Positions 4,427-11,383 of a DNA stretch of 12,725 nt are shown here, in pieces. How positions within the stretch are numbered: position 1 is the first letter of the stretch; every line of letters starts with the position of its first letter. The notes beneath the pieces are model-generated. The model was given only the letters and a program-made list of their open reading frames with translations, ran no database searches and was not told the origin of the DNA. Made by a program: the position numbers and the translations under genes. Source of the DNA: Candidatus Solibacter sp. (GTDB taxonomy: Bacteria; Acidobacteriota; Terriglobia; Bryobacterales; Bryobacteraceae); NCBI GenBank assembly GCA_017883345.1, contig JADGNT010000053.1:1-12725 (forward strand), in the 5' to 3' direction.

Positions 4427-6337
4427 ATGAGTTATCTCCGAACTGCCTTCGCCGTGGTCCTGCTTGCCTCAGGCTCGACCATGTTTGGTCAATCGTCTGA
4501 AGTTTCCATCCAAACGCCACCGCCGCCGAAGTATGTGGGGCGCTTGCTGAAGCCTTTCCATCTGGAAAGACGGGCGGTGGCGACGGCCAAGCTGAGCAAC
4601 TCGCCGCGGCTGGAATCGCTGGTGCGCGGGGGGAATCTCTATCTTTCGGTGCAGGACGTGATCGCGCTGGCGCTGGAGAACAATCTGGATATCGCGGTGC
4701 AGCGCTACAGCCCGTTCCTGGCGCGCGAAGTTTTGCGGCGCGCGGAGGGCGGCGGGTTTCTGCGGCAGGTGGACACGCCGGTTGCCGCCGGACCCACCAG
4801 CGTGAGCACGGCGGGAATCAGCATCAACGGCAATGGCCTGGGCGGCGGCGGCGGCCTGGGCGGCGGCGGCGGAATCGTCAGCCAGATCGGGCCGGTGCCT
4901 CCCAGCCTGGATCCCAGCCTGTATCTGGGCGCCAGCGCCGGGCACAACACCACACCGTTGACCAACACCCTGTTAAATCAAACCACGGCCTTGACGCAAG
5001 GTTACCGGCAGTTTGTGTTTCAGTACGCGCAGCAATTCCAGACCGGGACCAGCGGGAGCGTCACGTTCGTCAACACGCGCAGCCTGCTCAACAGCTCCAC
5101 GCCGCTCTTTAACCCCTCAATCAGCGGATACTTCGACGTGCAGGTCAACCAGAACCTGCTGCAAGGGATGAGCGTGGGCGTCAACAACCGCAATATCCGG
5201 GTGGCGAAGAACAATCTGAAGGTGAGCAATCTGCAGGTGAAATTGCAGGTGGTGACGACGGTCAGCGCGGTGCTCAACCTGTACTGGGACCTGGTGAGCT
5301 TCAACGAAGCGGTGCGCATCAAGGAGCAGGCGCTAGGCACTGCGCAGAAGCTCTACGACGGCAACCAGAAGCAGGTGGAGATCGGGGCATTGCCGGCGAT
5401 TGAAGTGACGCGCGCCGCGGCGGAGGTGTCGGCCAGCAAAGAGGACCTGCTGATCGCGCAGACCAACCTGGCGCAGCAGGAGATTGTGCTGAAGAACGCG
5501 CTCAACCGCAACAGCATGCAGAACGTATGGCTGGATGACGTACACATCATCCCGCTGGACCACATTGAGGTGCCGAAGACGGAGGAGATCCGGCCGGTGG
5601 CGGACCTGATTCAGGAAGCCGCGGAGAACCGCCTGGAGATTGAGCGCAGCCAGATCAATCTGGACAGTTCGAAGATCCTGCTGAAGGGCGACAAAAACGG
5701 TATGCTGCCGAACCTGCAGGCCTTCGCGGAGTTGACCAACCACGGACTGGCCGGCCCGTCGAACCCGCTGTACAACAATTGCTGCGGCGCGCCCAACGCG
5801 TATTTCATCGGCGGCGACGCCAATGTGCTCGCGCAGATTCTGCGGCGCAATTTCCCGGACTACTCGGCGGGCTTCGCGCTGAATATTCCGTTCCGCAACC
5901 GGGCGTCGCAGGCCGACTACGTGACGGACCAACTGCAACTGCGGCAGACCGAACTACAGTTGCAGCGCACGCTGAACCAGGTGCGCGTGGACGTGAAGAC
6001 GGCGGTGATCGGACTGCAACAGGCGCGGGCGCGGTATCAGACCGCGGTGGATACGCGTACGCTGGCGGAAGAGAGCCTCAAGGCCGAGCAAAGCCGGTTC
6101 CATTATGGGGTGGCGACGGTGGCGCAGGTCATCCAGTCGCAGAAGGACCTGGCGCAAAGTCAGGACGGCGAAGTGCAGGCCATGGCCAATTACACGCACG
6201 CACGGATCGCGTTCGACATGGCGATGGGGCGCACGCTCGAGGTCAACCACATCTCGATGGAGGAAGCGCTGGCGGGGCAGGTGCAAAGGGAATCGATTAT
6301 CCCGGCCACGCTGCCGGCACGGGGGGTGGGGAAATGA
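4427..6337 (+). CDS. TolC-family outer membrane efflux protein (copy 1)
   Basis: A 636-residue outer membrane channel protein of the TolC/OEP type, expected to form the exit duct of a tripartite efflux or secretion system. Signal peptide: residues 1-21 (LRTAFAVVLLASGSTMFGQ). LYLSVQDVIALALENNLDIA (71-90) is the classic first OEP helix. A glycine-rich stretch near 135-150 (NGLGGGGGLGGGGG) forms an unusual insertion. Long helical coiled-coil parts with N-L-Y-W-D-L, the second repeat (AENRLEIERSQINL) and a C-terminal helix pair (QARARYQTAVDTRTL, FHYGVATVAQVIQSQKDLAQ) are typical. TolC itself is about 490 residues; the excess is N-terminal linker. ATG 4427 is preferred over GTG 4382 because it starts at the signal peptide. 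Its last bases overlap the start of copy 2. No adaptor or pump gene is present. Confidence 0.9.
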   Translation: MSYLRTAFAVVLLASGSTMFGQSSEVSIQTPPPPKYVGRLLKPFHLERRAVATAKLSNSPRLESLVRGGNLYLSVQDVIALALENNLDIAVQRYSPFLAREVLRRAEGGGFLRQVDTPVAAGPTSVSTAGISINGNGLGGGGGLGGGGGIVSQIGPVPPSLDPSLYLGASAGHNTTPLTNTLLNQTTALTQGYRQFVFQYAQQFQTGTSGSVTFVNTRSLLNSSTPLFNPSISGYFDVQVNQNLLQGMSVGVNNRNIRVAKNNLKVSNLQVKLQVVTTVSAVLNLYWDLVSFNEAVRIKEQALGTAQKLYDGNQKQVEIGALPAIEVTRAAAEVSASKEDLLIAQTNLAQQEIVLKNALNRNSMQNVWLDDVHIIPLDHIEVPKTEEIRPVADLIQEAAENRLEIERSQINLDSSKILLKGDKNGMLPNLQAFAELTNHGLAGPSNPLYNNCCGAPNAYFIGGDANVLAQILRRNFPDYSAGFALNIPFRNRASQADYVTDQLQLRQTELQLQRTLNQVRVDVKTAVIGLQQARARYQTAVDTRTLAEESLKAEQSRFHYGVATVAQVIQSQKDLAQSQDGEVQAMANYTHARIAFDMAMGRTLEVNHISMEEALAGQVQRESIIPATLPARGVGK

Positions 6338-8304
6338 GGATGTCCCTTCACCGTAGCGTAGCCTTCCAGGCTGGGGTGCCCTCTGGGCCGACCCCATTCT
6401 TGGGGGCATTCTTCGGCGGGAACGGTCTGCTGCGCATCCTGCTTGCCGGGACGTGCCTGGTGGCGGAGTGCGGCGCGCAGAATCTGCCGTTCACCGTTGA
6501 GAAGCCGCCAGGGCCGGCGATCCTGCGGCCTTACCGGGCGCAGACGGTGCCGGGCGTGCGGCTGAACAATTCCGGCCGGCTGAACAGCCTGCTGCGGGCG
6601 GGAAAGCTGTACCTGACGGTACAGGATGCCATCGCGCTGGCTATAGAGAACAACCTGGGGCTGGAGACGGACCGGTACGGTCCGCTGCTGGCGCAATCGA
6701 GTTTGGAACGGGCGCGGGCCGGAGGGCCGATTCGCGGGGTGCCGAGCGCGAGCGCGCAGGTTTCCAGCGTCAATGCGGGCGTCGGCGTGAACGGCAGTAC
6801 GCAGAGCGCCGGATTGGGTGGCGGCGGGGGAAGCGGCAGCGGGGGGGCGAGCGGCAACGCGGCGATCCAGCAGGTGGGCGCGATCACGCCGAATCTCGAC
6901 CCGGTTCTGCAAAGCACTACTACCCAGGCGCACCTGACGCAACCGCAGGCCAACACGGTATTGAGCCAGACGAATGCGTTGATCCAAGGTGTGCGCACCA
7001 CGAATACGACCTTGCAGATGGGGTTGCTCAGCGGGGGGGTGGTGCAGTACCGCAATTACGAGCAGTCTTTCCAGGAAAATGCGCCGAGCGATATTCTGAA
7101 TCCGGCGGTGGGCCCGCACATGGATCTGGCGTTCCAACACAGCCTGTTGCGGGGCTTCGGCGTCAAACTGAACGACCGGGGTATCCGTATCGCGAAAATC
7201 AACACGGGGGCGTCGCTGGAATCGTTCCGGTCGCAATTGCTGGATCTGGTGGCCGACGTTCTCAACAGCTATTGGGACTTGGTGTCGGCGGGCGACGAAT
7301 GGAAGGCGCGGCAGCGCTCCGAAGAGAACGCGCGGAAGTTCTACGAGGACACGCGGAAGGAGATTGCGGCGGGAGCGATTCCGCGCGTGGAGTTGTCGCG
7401 GGCGGCGGCCGAGGTGGCCACGCGGCGGCAGGATCTGGTGGTTTCGGAGGCCAACTTGCGGCAGCGCGGGAACGCGCTGAAAGAGCTGCTGGTGCGCACG
7501 CCGGACGCGGCCCTGGACGGGGCGGAAATCATCACGCTGGACCGCATCGAGATTCCCGACACGGACGATCTGCCTCCGCTGCGGCAACTGGTGGCTCTGG
7601 CGATGGCCAAGCGGCCCGATGTGGCGGTGTCGAAGTTGCGGGACCAGACGGCGGAGATCTCGCTGGCGGGGACGGAGAACCCGCTCTTGCCCAGCGTGCA
7701 GGTGACCGGGCAAACCTTCAACCGGGGCGTGGCCGGGACGCCGCAAGTGAGCGGCGGCGGCGCACCGAACCCGTATTTCGTAGGCGGATACGGCACGGCG
7801 CTGGGGCAGGTCTTGCGGCGCAATTTCCCCAATTATTCGGCCAGCGTCTCGTTTTCGGCCCGCTTGGGGAACCGGACGGCGCAGGGGGATTACGGGATCG
7901 ACCAACTGCAATTCCGGCAGTCGCAGATTACCGGGCAGCGCGACACGAATGCCATCGTGGTGGACATTTCGGCGCGCATGAGCGCACTGCATCAGGCGCG
8001 CGCGCGCCACTCGGCGGCGGTCAATACGCGGACGCTACAGGAGCAGTTGCTGGCGGCGGACCGGCAGAAATTCTCGTCGGGGATGGCCACCTTCAACGAC
8101 ATCATCAACGACCAACGGGCACTGGTAGCGGCGCAGATTTCCGAGGTGAATGCGCTGGCGGCGTACGCGCACGCGCGGGTGTCGCTGGACCAGACGCTGG
8201 GCGAGACGCTGGAGCGGAACAACGTGTCGCTGGACGAAGGACTGAGCGGGCGGGTGGCGCGGGAATCGAAGGCGCCCGAGGTGGGGGTGGGGGCGAAGGA
8301 ATAG
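6334..8304 (+). CDS. TolC-family outer membrane efflux protein (copy 2)
   Basis: A 656-residue paralogue of the preceding gene, with matching blocks: LYLTVQDAIALAIENNLGLE (92-111), a Gly/Ser-rich insertion, LNSYWDLVS, a shared GGGAPNPYFVGG-type loop before LRRNFPNYSAS, and QARARHSAAVNTRTLQEQLL near the end. Its ATG overlaps the previous stop (ATGA), implying translational coupling; a second ATG at 6340 is equally plausible. Residues 5-30 before the hydrophobic signal segment (GLLRILLAGTCLVAECGA, about 31-48) are unusual: they are encoded by DNA resembling the dispersed repeat at 4229-4255. That makes the leader about 30 residues longer than normal. Tandem duplication is the likely origin. The role, as for copy 1, is an outer membrane duct for an unknown pump. 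Confidence 0.88.
   Translation: MRMSLHRSVAFQAGVPSGPTPFLGAFFGGNGLLRILLAGTCLVAECGAQNLPFTVEKPPGPAILRPYRAQTVPGVRLNNSGRLNSLLRAGKLYLTVQDAIALAIENNLGLETDRYGPLLAQSSLERARAGGPIRGVPSASAQVSSVNAGVGVNGSTQSAGLGGGGGSGSGGASGNAAIQQVGAITPNLDPVLQSTTTQAHLTQPQANTVLSQTNALIQGVRTTNTTLQMGLLSGGVVQYRNYEQSFQENAPSDILNPAVGPHMDLAFQHSLLRGFGVKLNDRGIRIAKINTGASLESFRSQLLDLVADVLNSYWDLVSAGDEWKARQRSEENARKFYEDTRKEIAAGAIPRVELSRAAAEVATRRQDLVVSEANLRQRGNALKELLVRTPDAALDGAEIITLDRIEIPDTDDLPPLRQLVALAMAKRPDVAVSKLRDQTAEISLAGTENPLLPSVQVTGQTFNRGVAGTPQVSGGGAPNPYFVGGYGTALGQVLRRNFPNYSASVSFSARLGNRTAQGDYGIDQLQFRQSQITGQRDTNAIVVDISARMSALHQARARHSAAVNTRTLQEQLLAADRQKFSSGMATFNDIINDQRALVAAQISEVNALAAYAHARVSLDQTLGETLERNNVSLDEGLSGRVARESKAPEVGVGAKE
6367..6399 (+). 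repeat. Dispersed repeat inside the start of TolC copy 2
   Basis: 6367-6393 matches the minus strand of 4229-4255 at 21 of 27 positions, and 6386-6399 (GGCCGACCCCATTC) is identical to 2088-2101. Both other copies are intergenic. A CCCCA-TTCT-TGGGG hairpin begins at 6392. The repeat reads through in frame as QAGVPSGPTPF. Confidence 0.45.
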
Positions 8305-8389
8305 GTCAGGTTCGAGCCGCCCACGTTGCACTTGCTACCATGAAAGAGGCCGCGCGCCGCTTCGCCAATGCCGATTCCGGAGGTTCATC

Positions 8390-8638
8390 ATGACCGATGC
8401 CCGTCAGAATGCTCACCGGTTGATTGACCGCTTGCCCGATCTACAGATCTCGGCGCTGGTGGGATTGCTGGAAACGATTGTTGATCCCGTTGCCGCCGCC
8501 CTGCGTAATGCGCCCATTGATGACGAGCCAGAAACGGAAGAGGAAAGGCAGGCCGTAGCCGAAGCGCACGACTGGCTCAAACGCAATGGCAAAGGCATTC
8601 CGCATGCGGAAGCCATGCGGCGGCTGGGACTGGAGTGA
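8390..8638 (+). CDS. Antitoxin of a RelE/ParE-type module
   Basis: An 82-residue small protein that directly precedes and overlaps a RelE/ParE-like toxin, so it is read as the antitoxin. Residues 4-39 are predicted helical (ARQNAHRLIDRLPDLQISALVGLLETIVDPVAAAL, shown without a family name), followed by an acidic hinge DDEPETEEE (44-52) and a helical end with WLKRNGKGIPHAEAMRRLG. The short 'IPHAEAMRRLGL' ending is common among antitoxins of this kind. I see no clear ribbon-helix-helix or Phd-type DNA-binding motif, so autoregulation cannot be asserted. Start: GGAGG (8379-8383) six bases before ATG. It would bind and inhibit the downstream toxin and is probably labile. Confidence 0.75.
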   Translation: MTDARQNAHRLIDRLPDLQISALVGLLETIVDPVAAALRNAPIDDEPETEEERQAVAEAHDWLKRNGKGIPHAEAMRRLGLE

Positions 8639-8883
8639 AGGAAGTCGAATGGACCGGGCCGGCGCTGGAGGATATGGCGGTGCTCGATATGGGCATCGCC
8701 CGCCGCGTCAAACAGGCCCTCGAACGCTTCGCAGAAACCGGCGCCGGCAACGTGAAAAGGCTTCAGGGCATCGACCCGCCCCAGTACCGCCTCCGTGTCG
8801 GCGACTACCGGGTCCGCTTCCGCCAGGACGCGGAAACCGTCCGGGTTCTCCGTGTCCGCAACCGCCGCGAGGCCTATCGCTGA
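8635..8883 (+). CDS. RelE/ParE-family toxin
   Basis: An 82-residue protein with the compact RelE/ParE fold pattern: strand VEWTGPA, two helices (LEDMAVLDMGIARRVKQALERFAE), KRLQG (41-45), the family's central YRLRVGDYRVRF (51-62), a beta hairpin (ETVRVLRV), and the end RNRREAYR. In RelE-type members this fold cleaves mRNA on the ribosome; ParE-type members target gyrase; the sequence alone does not settle which. Basic residues R52, R54, R59 and R61 and the C-terminal Arg/Tyr are consistent with RNase activity. The GTG start overlaps the antitoxin stop (GTGA), the standard coupling that keeps toxin below antitoxin. Confidence 0.85.
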   Translation: MKEVEWTGPALEDMAVLDMGIARRVKQALERFAETGAGNVKRLQGIDPPQYRLRVGDYRVRFRQDAETVRVLRVRNRREAYR

Positions 8884-8922
8884 ATCGTCGAAACGCCACC
8901 GTATACCACCCAGGTATCCTGG

Positions 8923-9540
8923 ATGTTGGGCATGCATAAGGCGATTCTCTTCGATCTCGGCAGGGTACTGATCAATTTTGATTTCCAGCGCGGGTACCGG
9001 GCGCTGGCGGGGCTTTGCCCTTACGCGGCGGAAGAGATTCCGCGGCGGTTGGCCGGCACGGGGCTGGTGGAGCGGTTTGAAACCGGGCTGGTGGAGCCGC
9101 GCGATTTTGTGGACCAGATGCGCCGGATTCTGGATTTGAAGGTGGACTTCGACCAATTCCGCGCGATCTGGAGCAGTATCTTCACCGACATCCTGATTCC
9201 CGAGAGCATGCTGGAGGGGTTGGGGCGGCGGTACCGGCTGGTGCTGGTTTCGAACACCAACGCACTGCACTTCGAGATGATCCGGCAAACCTACGGGCAC
9301 CTGTTGCGCCACTTCGACGATCTGGTGCTGTCCTTCGAAGTTCACGCCATGAAGCCGCGGCCGGAGATTTTCCAGGCGGCGGTGGAGCGCGCCGGCTGCC
9401 GGCCGGAGGAGTGCTTTTATACGGACGACATCGCGTCGTACATCGAGGCGGCGACGCGGATGGGGATCGACGCGGTGGCGTTTGAGTCGCGGATGCAGTT
9501 GGAGGGGGAGATGCGCGGGCGGGGAATCGTCTGGGATTAA
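8923..9540 (+). CDS. HAD-superfamily hydrolase (YihX-like)
   Basis: A 205-residue phosphatase-like protein of the HAD superfamily. Motif I is FDLGRVLIN with nucleophile D11; the usual second Asp (DxD) is Gly13, as in YihX-type sugar phosphatases (FDLGNV). Motif II is VSNTN (S110), motif III is K144 in MKPRPEIF, and motif IV is YTDD (D168, D169). The small helical cap between residues 20 and 95 fits subclass C1. YihX acts on glucose 1-phosphate; the substrate here is unknown. ATG 8923 is used, but ATG 8932 (M4) matches family starts better. No clear Shine-Dalgarno is seen, and an inverted repeat CCAGG-TAT-CCTGG (8910-8922) abuts the first ATG. It follows the toxin gene by 39 bp and ends just before a converging terminator. 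Confidence 0.85.
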   Translation: MLGMHKAILFDLGRVLINFDFQRGYRALAGLCPYAAEEIPRRLAGTGLVERFETGLVEPRDFVDQMRRILDLKVDFDQFRAIWSSIFTDILIPESMLEGLGRRYRLVLVSNTNALHFEMIRQTYGHLLRHFDDLVLSFEVHAMKPRPEIFQAAVERAGCRPEECFYTDDIASYIEAATRMGIDAVAFESRMQLEGEMRGRGIVWD

Positions 9541-9549
9541 AATCGGATT

Positions 9550-9591
9550 AAAAAAAAAGACCGGGCGTGACGGAGGAGAAACGCCCGGTCT
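9550..9591 (-). terminator. Intrinsic terminator of the molybdopterin-binding gene
   Basis: AGACCGGGCGT (9558-9568) pairs perfectly with 9581-9591, giving an 11-bp stem with a 12-nt loop, and on the minus strand it is followed by nine T residues (9558-9550). This is a textbook Rho-independent terminator for transcription leaving the gene at 9646. On the plus strand the A-run precedes the stem and no T-run follows, so it serves mainly the minus strand. Confidence 0.9.
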
Positions 9592-9597
9592 ATCAAG

Positions 9598-9630
9598 CCT
9601 GCAAGCCATTCGGAGGATGTGGCTTGCAGG
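9598..9630 (-). terminator. Second hairpin before the terminator
   Basis: CCTGCAAGCCA (9598-9608) pairs perfectly with TGGCTTGCAGG (9620-9630), an 11-bp stem with an 11-nt loop between the gene stop (9646) and the terminator. No T-run follows, so it may protect the 3' end of the mRNA or help termination. Confidence 0.5.
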
Positions 9631-9645
9631 TTGGTGGAGGAACTC

Positions 9646-10617
9646 TTATGCCAGCAGGCCACCGTGTCCCAGACAGGCGATTTCCCACCCGGTCACGTGG
9701 TAGCGAGCCAGCAACGGAGGCAACACCAAATCGACCACGTTCGGCTTGGCCGAACGGAAACAGCCAGGGGCGGAAATGATGGGGATTTCGTCCTTATACG
9801 CCATCAGGAGCAGATTACCGGGCTCCACGGGAGCCAGGAAGCGCTCGACTTGTCCGCCGACCTTCAGCATGGCCTGGCCAATGATATCTTCCGGACCGGC
9901 CGGCGCGGTGGTGGATGCCACCAGAATCGTGCACGGCTTCGATCTCAATAAATGATGTAGGCAACGGGCAACAGAATTCTCATCTTCCGTGCAGGCTAAA
10001 ACAAAATTTGCATTGACGCCGAAGCGTTCGAGGCGTTGCCGCATAATATTCTCGAACAATTGGCGGGCGCGCTCGCCGCTGAGGGGGTCGGTGTAGAGGA
10101 CTCCTACAGTCGGCGTGCGGACCGGACGGGCCTGGAGGATGGGGCCGCGCTCCTTGAGAATGCCAATGACGGCGTCGAGTTGATCTTTGGCGACGGCGAA
10201 GGGGGCGCTCTTGACGGTGGCGATGCGCTGGCCGGCGACCGCGTAGCTGAAGTTCAAGGCGGTGGCGATGACCACGCTGGCGGGGCAGTTGATCTGCTTG
10301 AGCAGTTCATCATCCACCAGCACGCAGCAGTTTTCGGTGGCCAGGAGGTTGGCCCGGCCGCCGGCCGCGAGGCGGATTTCGAAACTTCCGCAGCCCATCT
10401 CGCTGGCCACCGCGCAGACCGCATCATCCTCGCCGATCTCTCCGTCTTCCAGCTCCGTTACCCAAATGGTCTCCATGCCTTCGGACTCCAACACGCGAAT
10501 GTCTTCGTCGCTAATGACATGGCCCTTGGCCAAGAGTTTCTTCCCACCGGGCCGGAATACGGTGCAACAAAGGATCCGACCAGTTGAGGATTTCACATCA
10601 ACCGTCTGCGCTCTCAT
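9646..10617 (-). CDS. Molybdopterin-binding protein (MoaB/MoeA-like)
   Basis: A 323-residue cytosolic protein with a C-terminal MoaB/Mog-type molybdopterin-binding domain (about residues 168-305). VGVLYTDPLSG (171-181) starts the domain; ILVASTTAPAGPEDIIGQAM (231-250) corresponds to the TGG/GxxD region of MoeA/MogA; VEPGNLLLMAYKDEIPIISAPGCFRS (264-289, shown in two parts as VEPGNLLLM and PIISAPGCFRS) corresponds to the KPG and LPGxP substrate loops. MoeA domains II and IV are absent, so it is not a full MoeA. Similar proteins occur near xanthine dehydrogenase-type molybdoenzymes and cofactor cytidylyltransferases. It may bind molybdopterin for cofactor maturation. Start: GAGAGG (10623-10628) before ATG. 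It has its own upstream inverted repeat and terminator, so it is likely transcribed apart from the arginine genes. Confidence 0.8.
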   Translation of the reverse strand: MRAQTVDVKSSTGRILCCTVFRPGGKKLLAKGHVISDEDIRVLESEGMETIWVTELEDGEIGEDDAVCAVASEMGCGSFEIRLAAGGRANLLATENCCVLVDDELLKQINCPASVVIATALNFSYAVAGQRIATVKSAPFAVAKDQLDAVIGILKERGPILQARPVRTPTVGVLYTDPLSGERARQLFENIMRQRLERFGVNANFVLACTEDENSVARCLHHLLRSKPCTILVASTTAPAGPEDIIGQAMLKVGGQVERFLAPVEPGNLLLMAYKDEIPIISAPGCFRSAKPNVVDLVLPPLLARYHVTGWEIACLGHGGLLA

Positions 10618-10648
10618 GTTCGCCTCTCAATTACCAGAATCCGATTCG

Positions 10649-10674
10649 AATTTAGGTGTTAAATATCCTAAATT
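10649..10674. promoter_or_regulatory. Operator-like inverted repeat in the promoter region
   Basis: AATTTAGG (10649-10656) and CCTAAATT (10667-10674) form perfect 8-bp half-sites around a 10-bp AT-rich spacer, extended outward by GAATC (10638-10642) and GATTC (10676-10680). It lies 32-57 bp upstream of the molybdopterin-binding gene in an unusually AT-rich stretch, where a promoter would be expected. A weak minus-strand -35/-10 (TTTCAG, 17 bp, GATATT) can be drawn across it. A repressor site is the likeliest role. Confidence 0.45.
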
Positions 10675-10740
10675 AGATTCTATGCTGAAATCGCTCAGGA
10701 TTCGCGGATTATTTCAACGATTTTATGGGGGTGTGGGAAG

Positions 10741-10785
10741 TCCCTACTTTGGGGGGTATCGCCTACACTTGGCGCGGTGTAGGGA
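10741..10785 (-). other. Competing hairpins at the end of the acetyltransferase gene
   Basis: TCCCTAC (10741-10747) can pair with GTAGGGA (10779-10785), or CCTACAC (10762-10768) with GTGTAGG (10777-10783); the two share bases and exclude each other. They cover the stop codon of the acetyltransferase gene. No T-run follows on the minus strand, so this is at best a weak or Rho-linked terminator. Confidence 0.35.
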
Positions 10786-11371
10786 TTTGAATCAGTTCGT
10801 CGGTGGGAGAGGTCATCAAAGGACCCCAGGGTTGCGGCTCCGCCTCAGACCAATGATCGGGCCGAAGTATGCGCAAAACGGCGACTTCATCGCAGGCCTG
10901 GAACTTCGGGCAGCGTACGCAGTCCTTCCATGCCTTGAGGGGTAGGGTGCCGCGTTCGACCACGTGAAAGCCCACTCTGTTGAAAAAATCTACAACGTAA
11001 GTGAAGGCGAAGACGGCGTCGAGTTCGTATTGGTCGGCTTCCGCAACCAATGCTTCGACGAGTTTGCGGCCGACGCCCTTTGTCTTGGCATGCTCGTGTA
11101 CGGCAAGGGAGCGAATTTCGGCGGTGGTGGGACTGTAGAAGTGCAGGGCTCCCGAGCCCAGCAGTTGTCCGTCGAGGGTGACCACGGAGAAATCGCGGAT
11201 GGCCTCCGACATCTCAAATTCGGTTCGGGCGAGCATGATGCCGCGGGCGGCATAGCTGTTGATGAGGTGCAGAATGGGCGCAATATCGTGCATCACCGCC
11301 TTGCGTACCGTGAGGCGCGATGCCGAGCCCGGCGATTCCACGAAGGCGTCGGCACGAAGACCGCTAATCAT
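10763..11371 (-). CDS. Short N-acetylglutamate synthase-like GNAT acetyltransferase
   Basis: A 202-residue GNAT acetyltransferase. It starts with VRKAVMHDIAPILHLINSYA (22-41), followed by the central strand GSGALHFY (72-79), IRSLAVHEHAKTKGVGRKLV (86-105) as acetyl-CoA motif A with the loop KTKGVG, and FFNRVGF (129-135). The region LPLKAWKDCVRCPKFQACDE (143-162) has Cys151, Cys154 and Cys160, a pattern I associate with short ArgA-type enzymes. Sitting 12 bp after argB supports N-acetylglutamate synthase (acetyl-CoA plus glutamate), the first arginine step; the kinase-like domain of classical ArgA is absent. The last 30 residues are a Pro-rich tail. The Shine-Dalgarno is weak (GGTGA), suggesting coupling to argB translation. 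Confidence 0.8.
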   Translation of the reverse strand: MISGLRADAFVESPGSASRLTVRKAVMHDIAPILHLINSYAARGIMLARTEFEMSEAIRDFSVVTLDGQLLGSGALHFYSPTTAEIRSLAVHEHAKTKGVGRKLVEALVAEADQYELDAVFAFTYVVDFFNRVGFHVVERGTLPLKAWKDCVRCPKFQACDEVAVLRILRPDHWSEAEPQPWGPLMTSPTDELIQIPTPRQV

Positions 11372-11383
11372 ATATGGTCACCA

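Noticed and set aside
5779..6333. In-frame upstream extension of TolC copy 2 across copy 1
   Set aside because: The extension is Arg/Gly-rich and has no similarity to TolC, while the real family similarity begins after ATG 6334.
6190..8010. A 606-codon open frame on the minus strand opposite the TolC genes
   Set aside because: Its product is Arg/His/Pro/Gln-rich with no family pattern and no ribosome binding site. It lies antisense to clear TolC-family coding sequence and reflects GC-rich codon bias.
7272..8393. A 373-codon plus-strand frame inside TolC copy 2
   Set aside because: Product is almost all Gly/Ala/Arg, out of frame with a well-supported gene.
8413..9609. A 398-codon minus-strand frame opposite the toxin-antitoxin and HAD genes
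   Set aside because: Composition is His/Pro/Arg-rich, and it opposes three genes with recognisable motifs.
10036..10945. Plus-strand frames opposite the molybdopterin-binding gene
   Set aside because: No family resemblance; they mirror a well-supported minus-strand gene with its own terminator.
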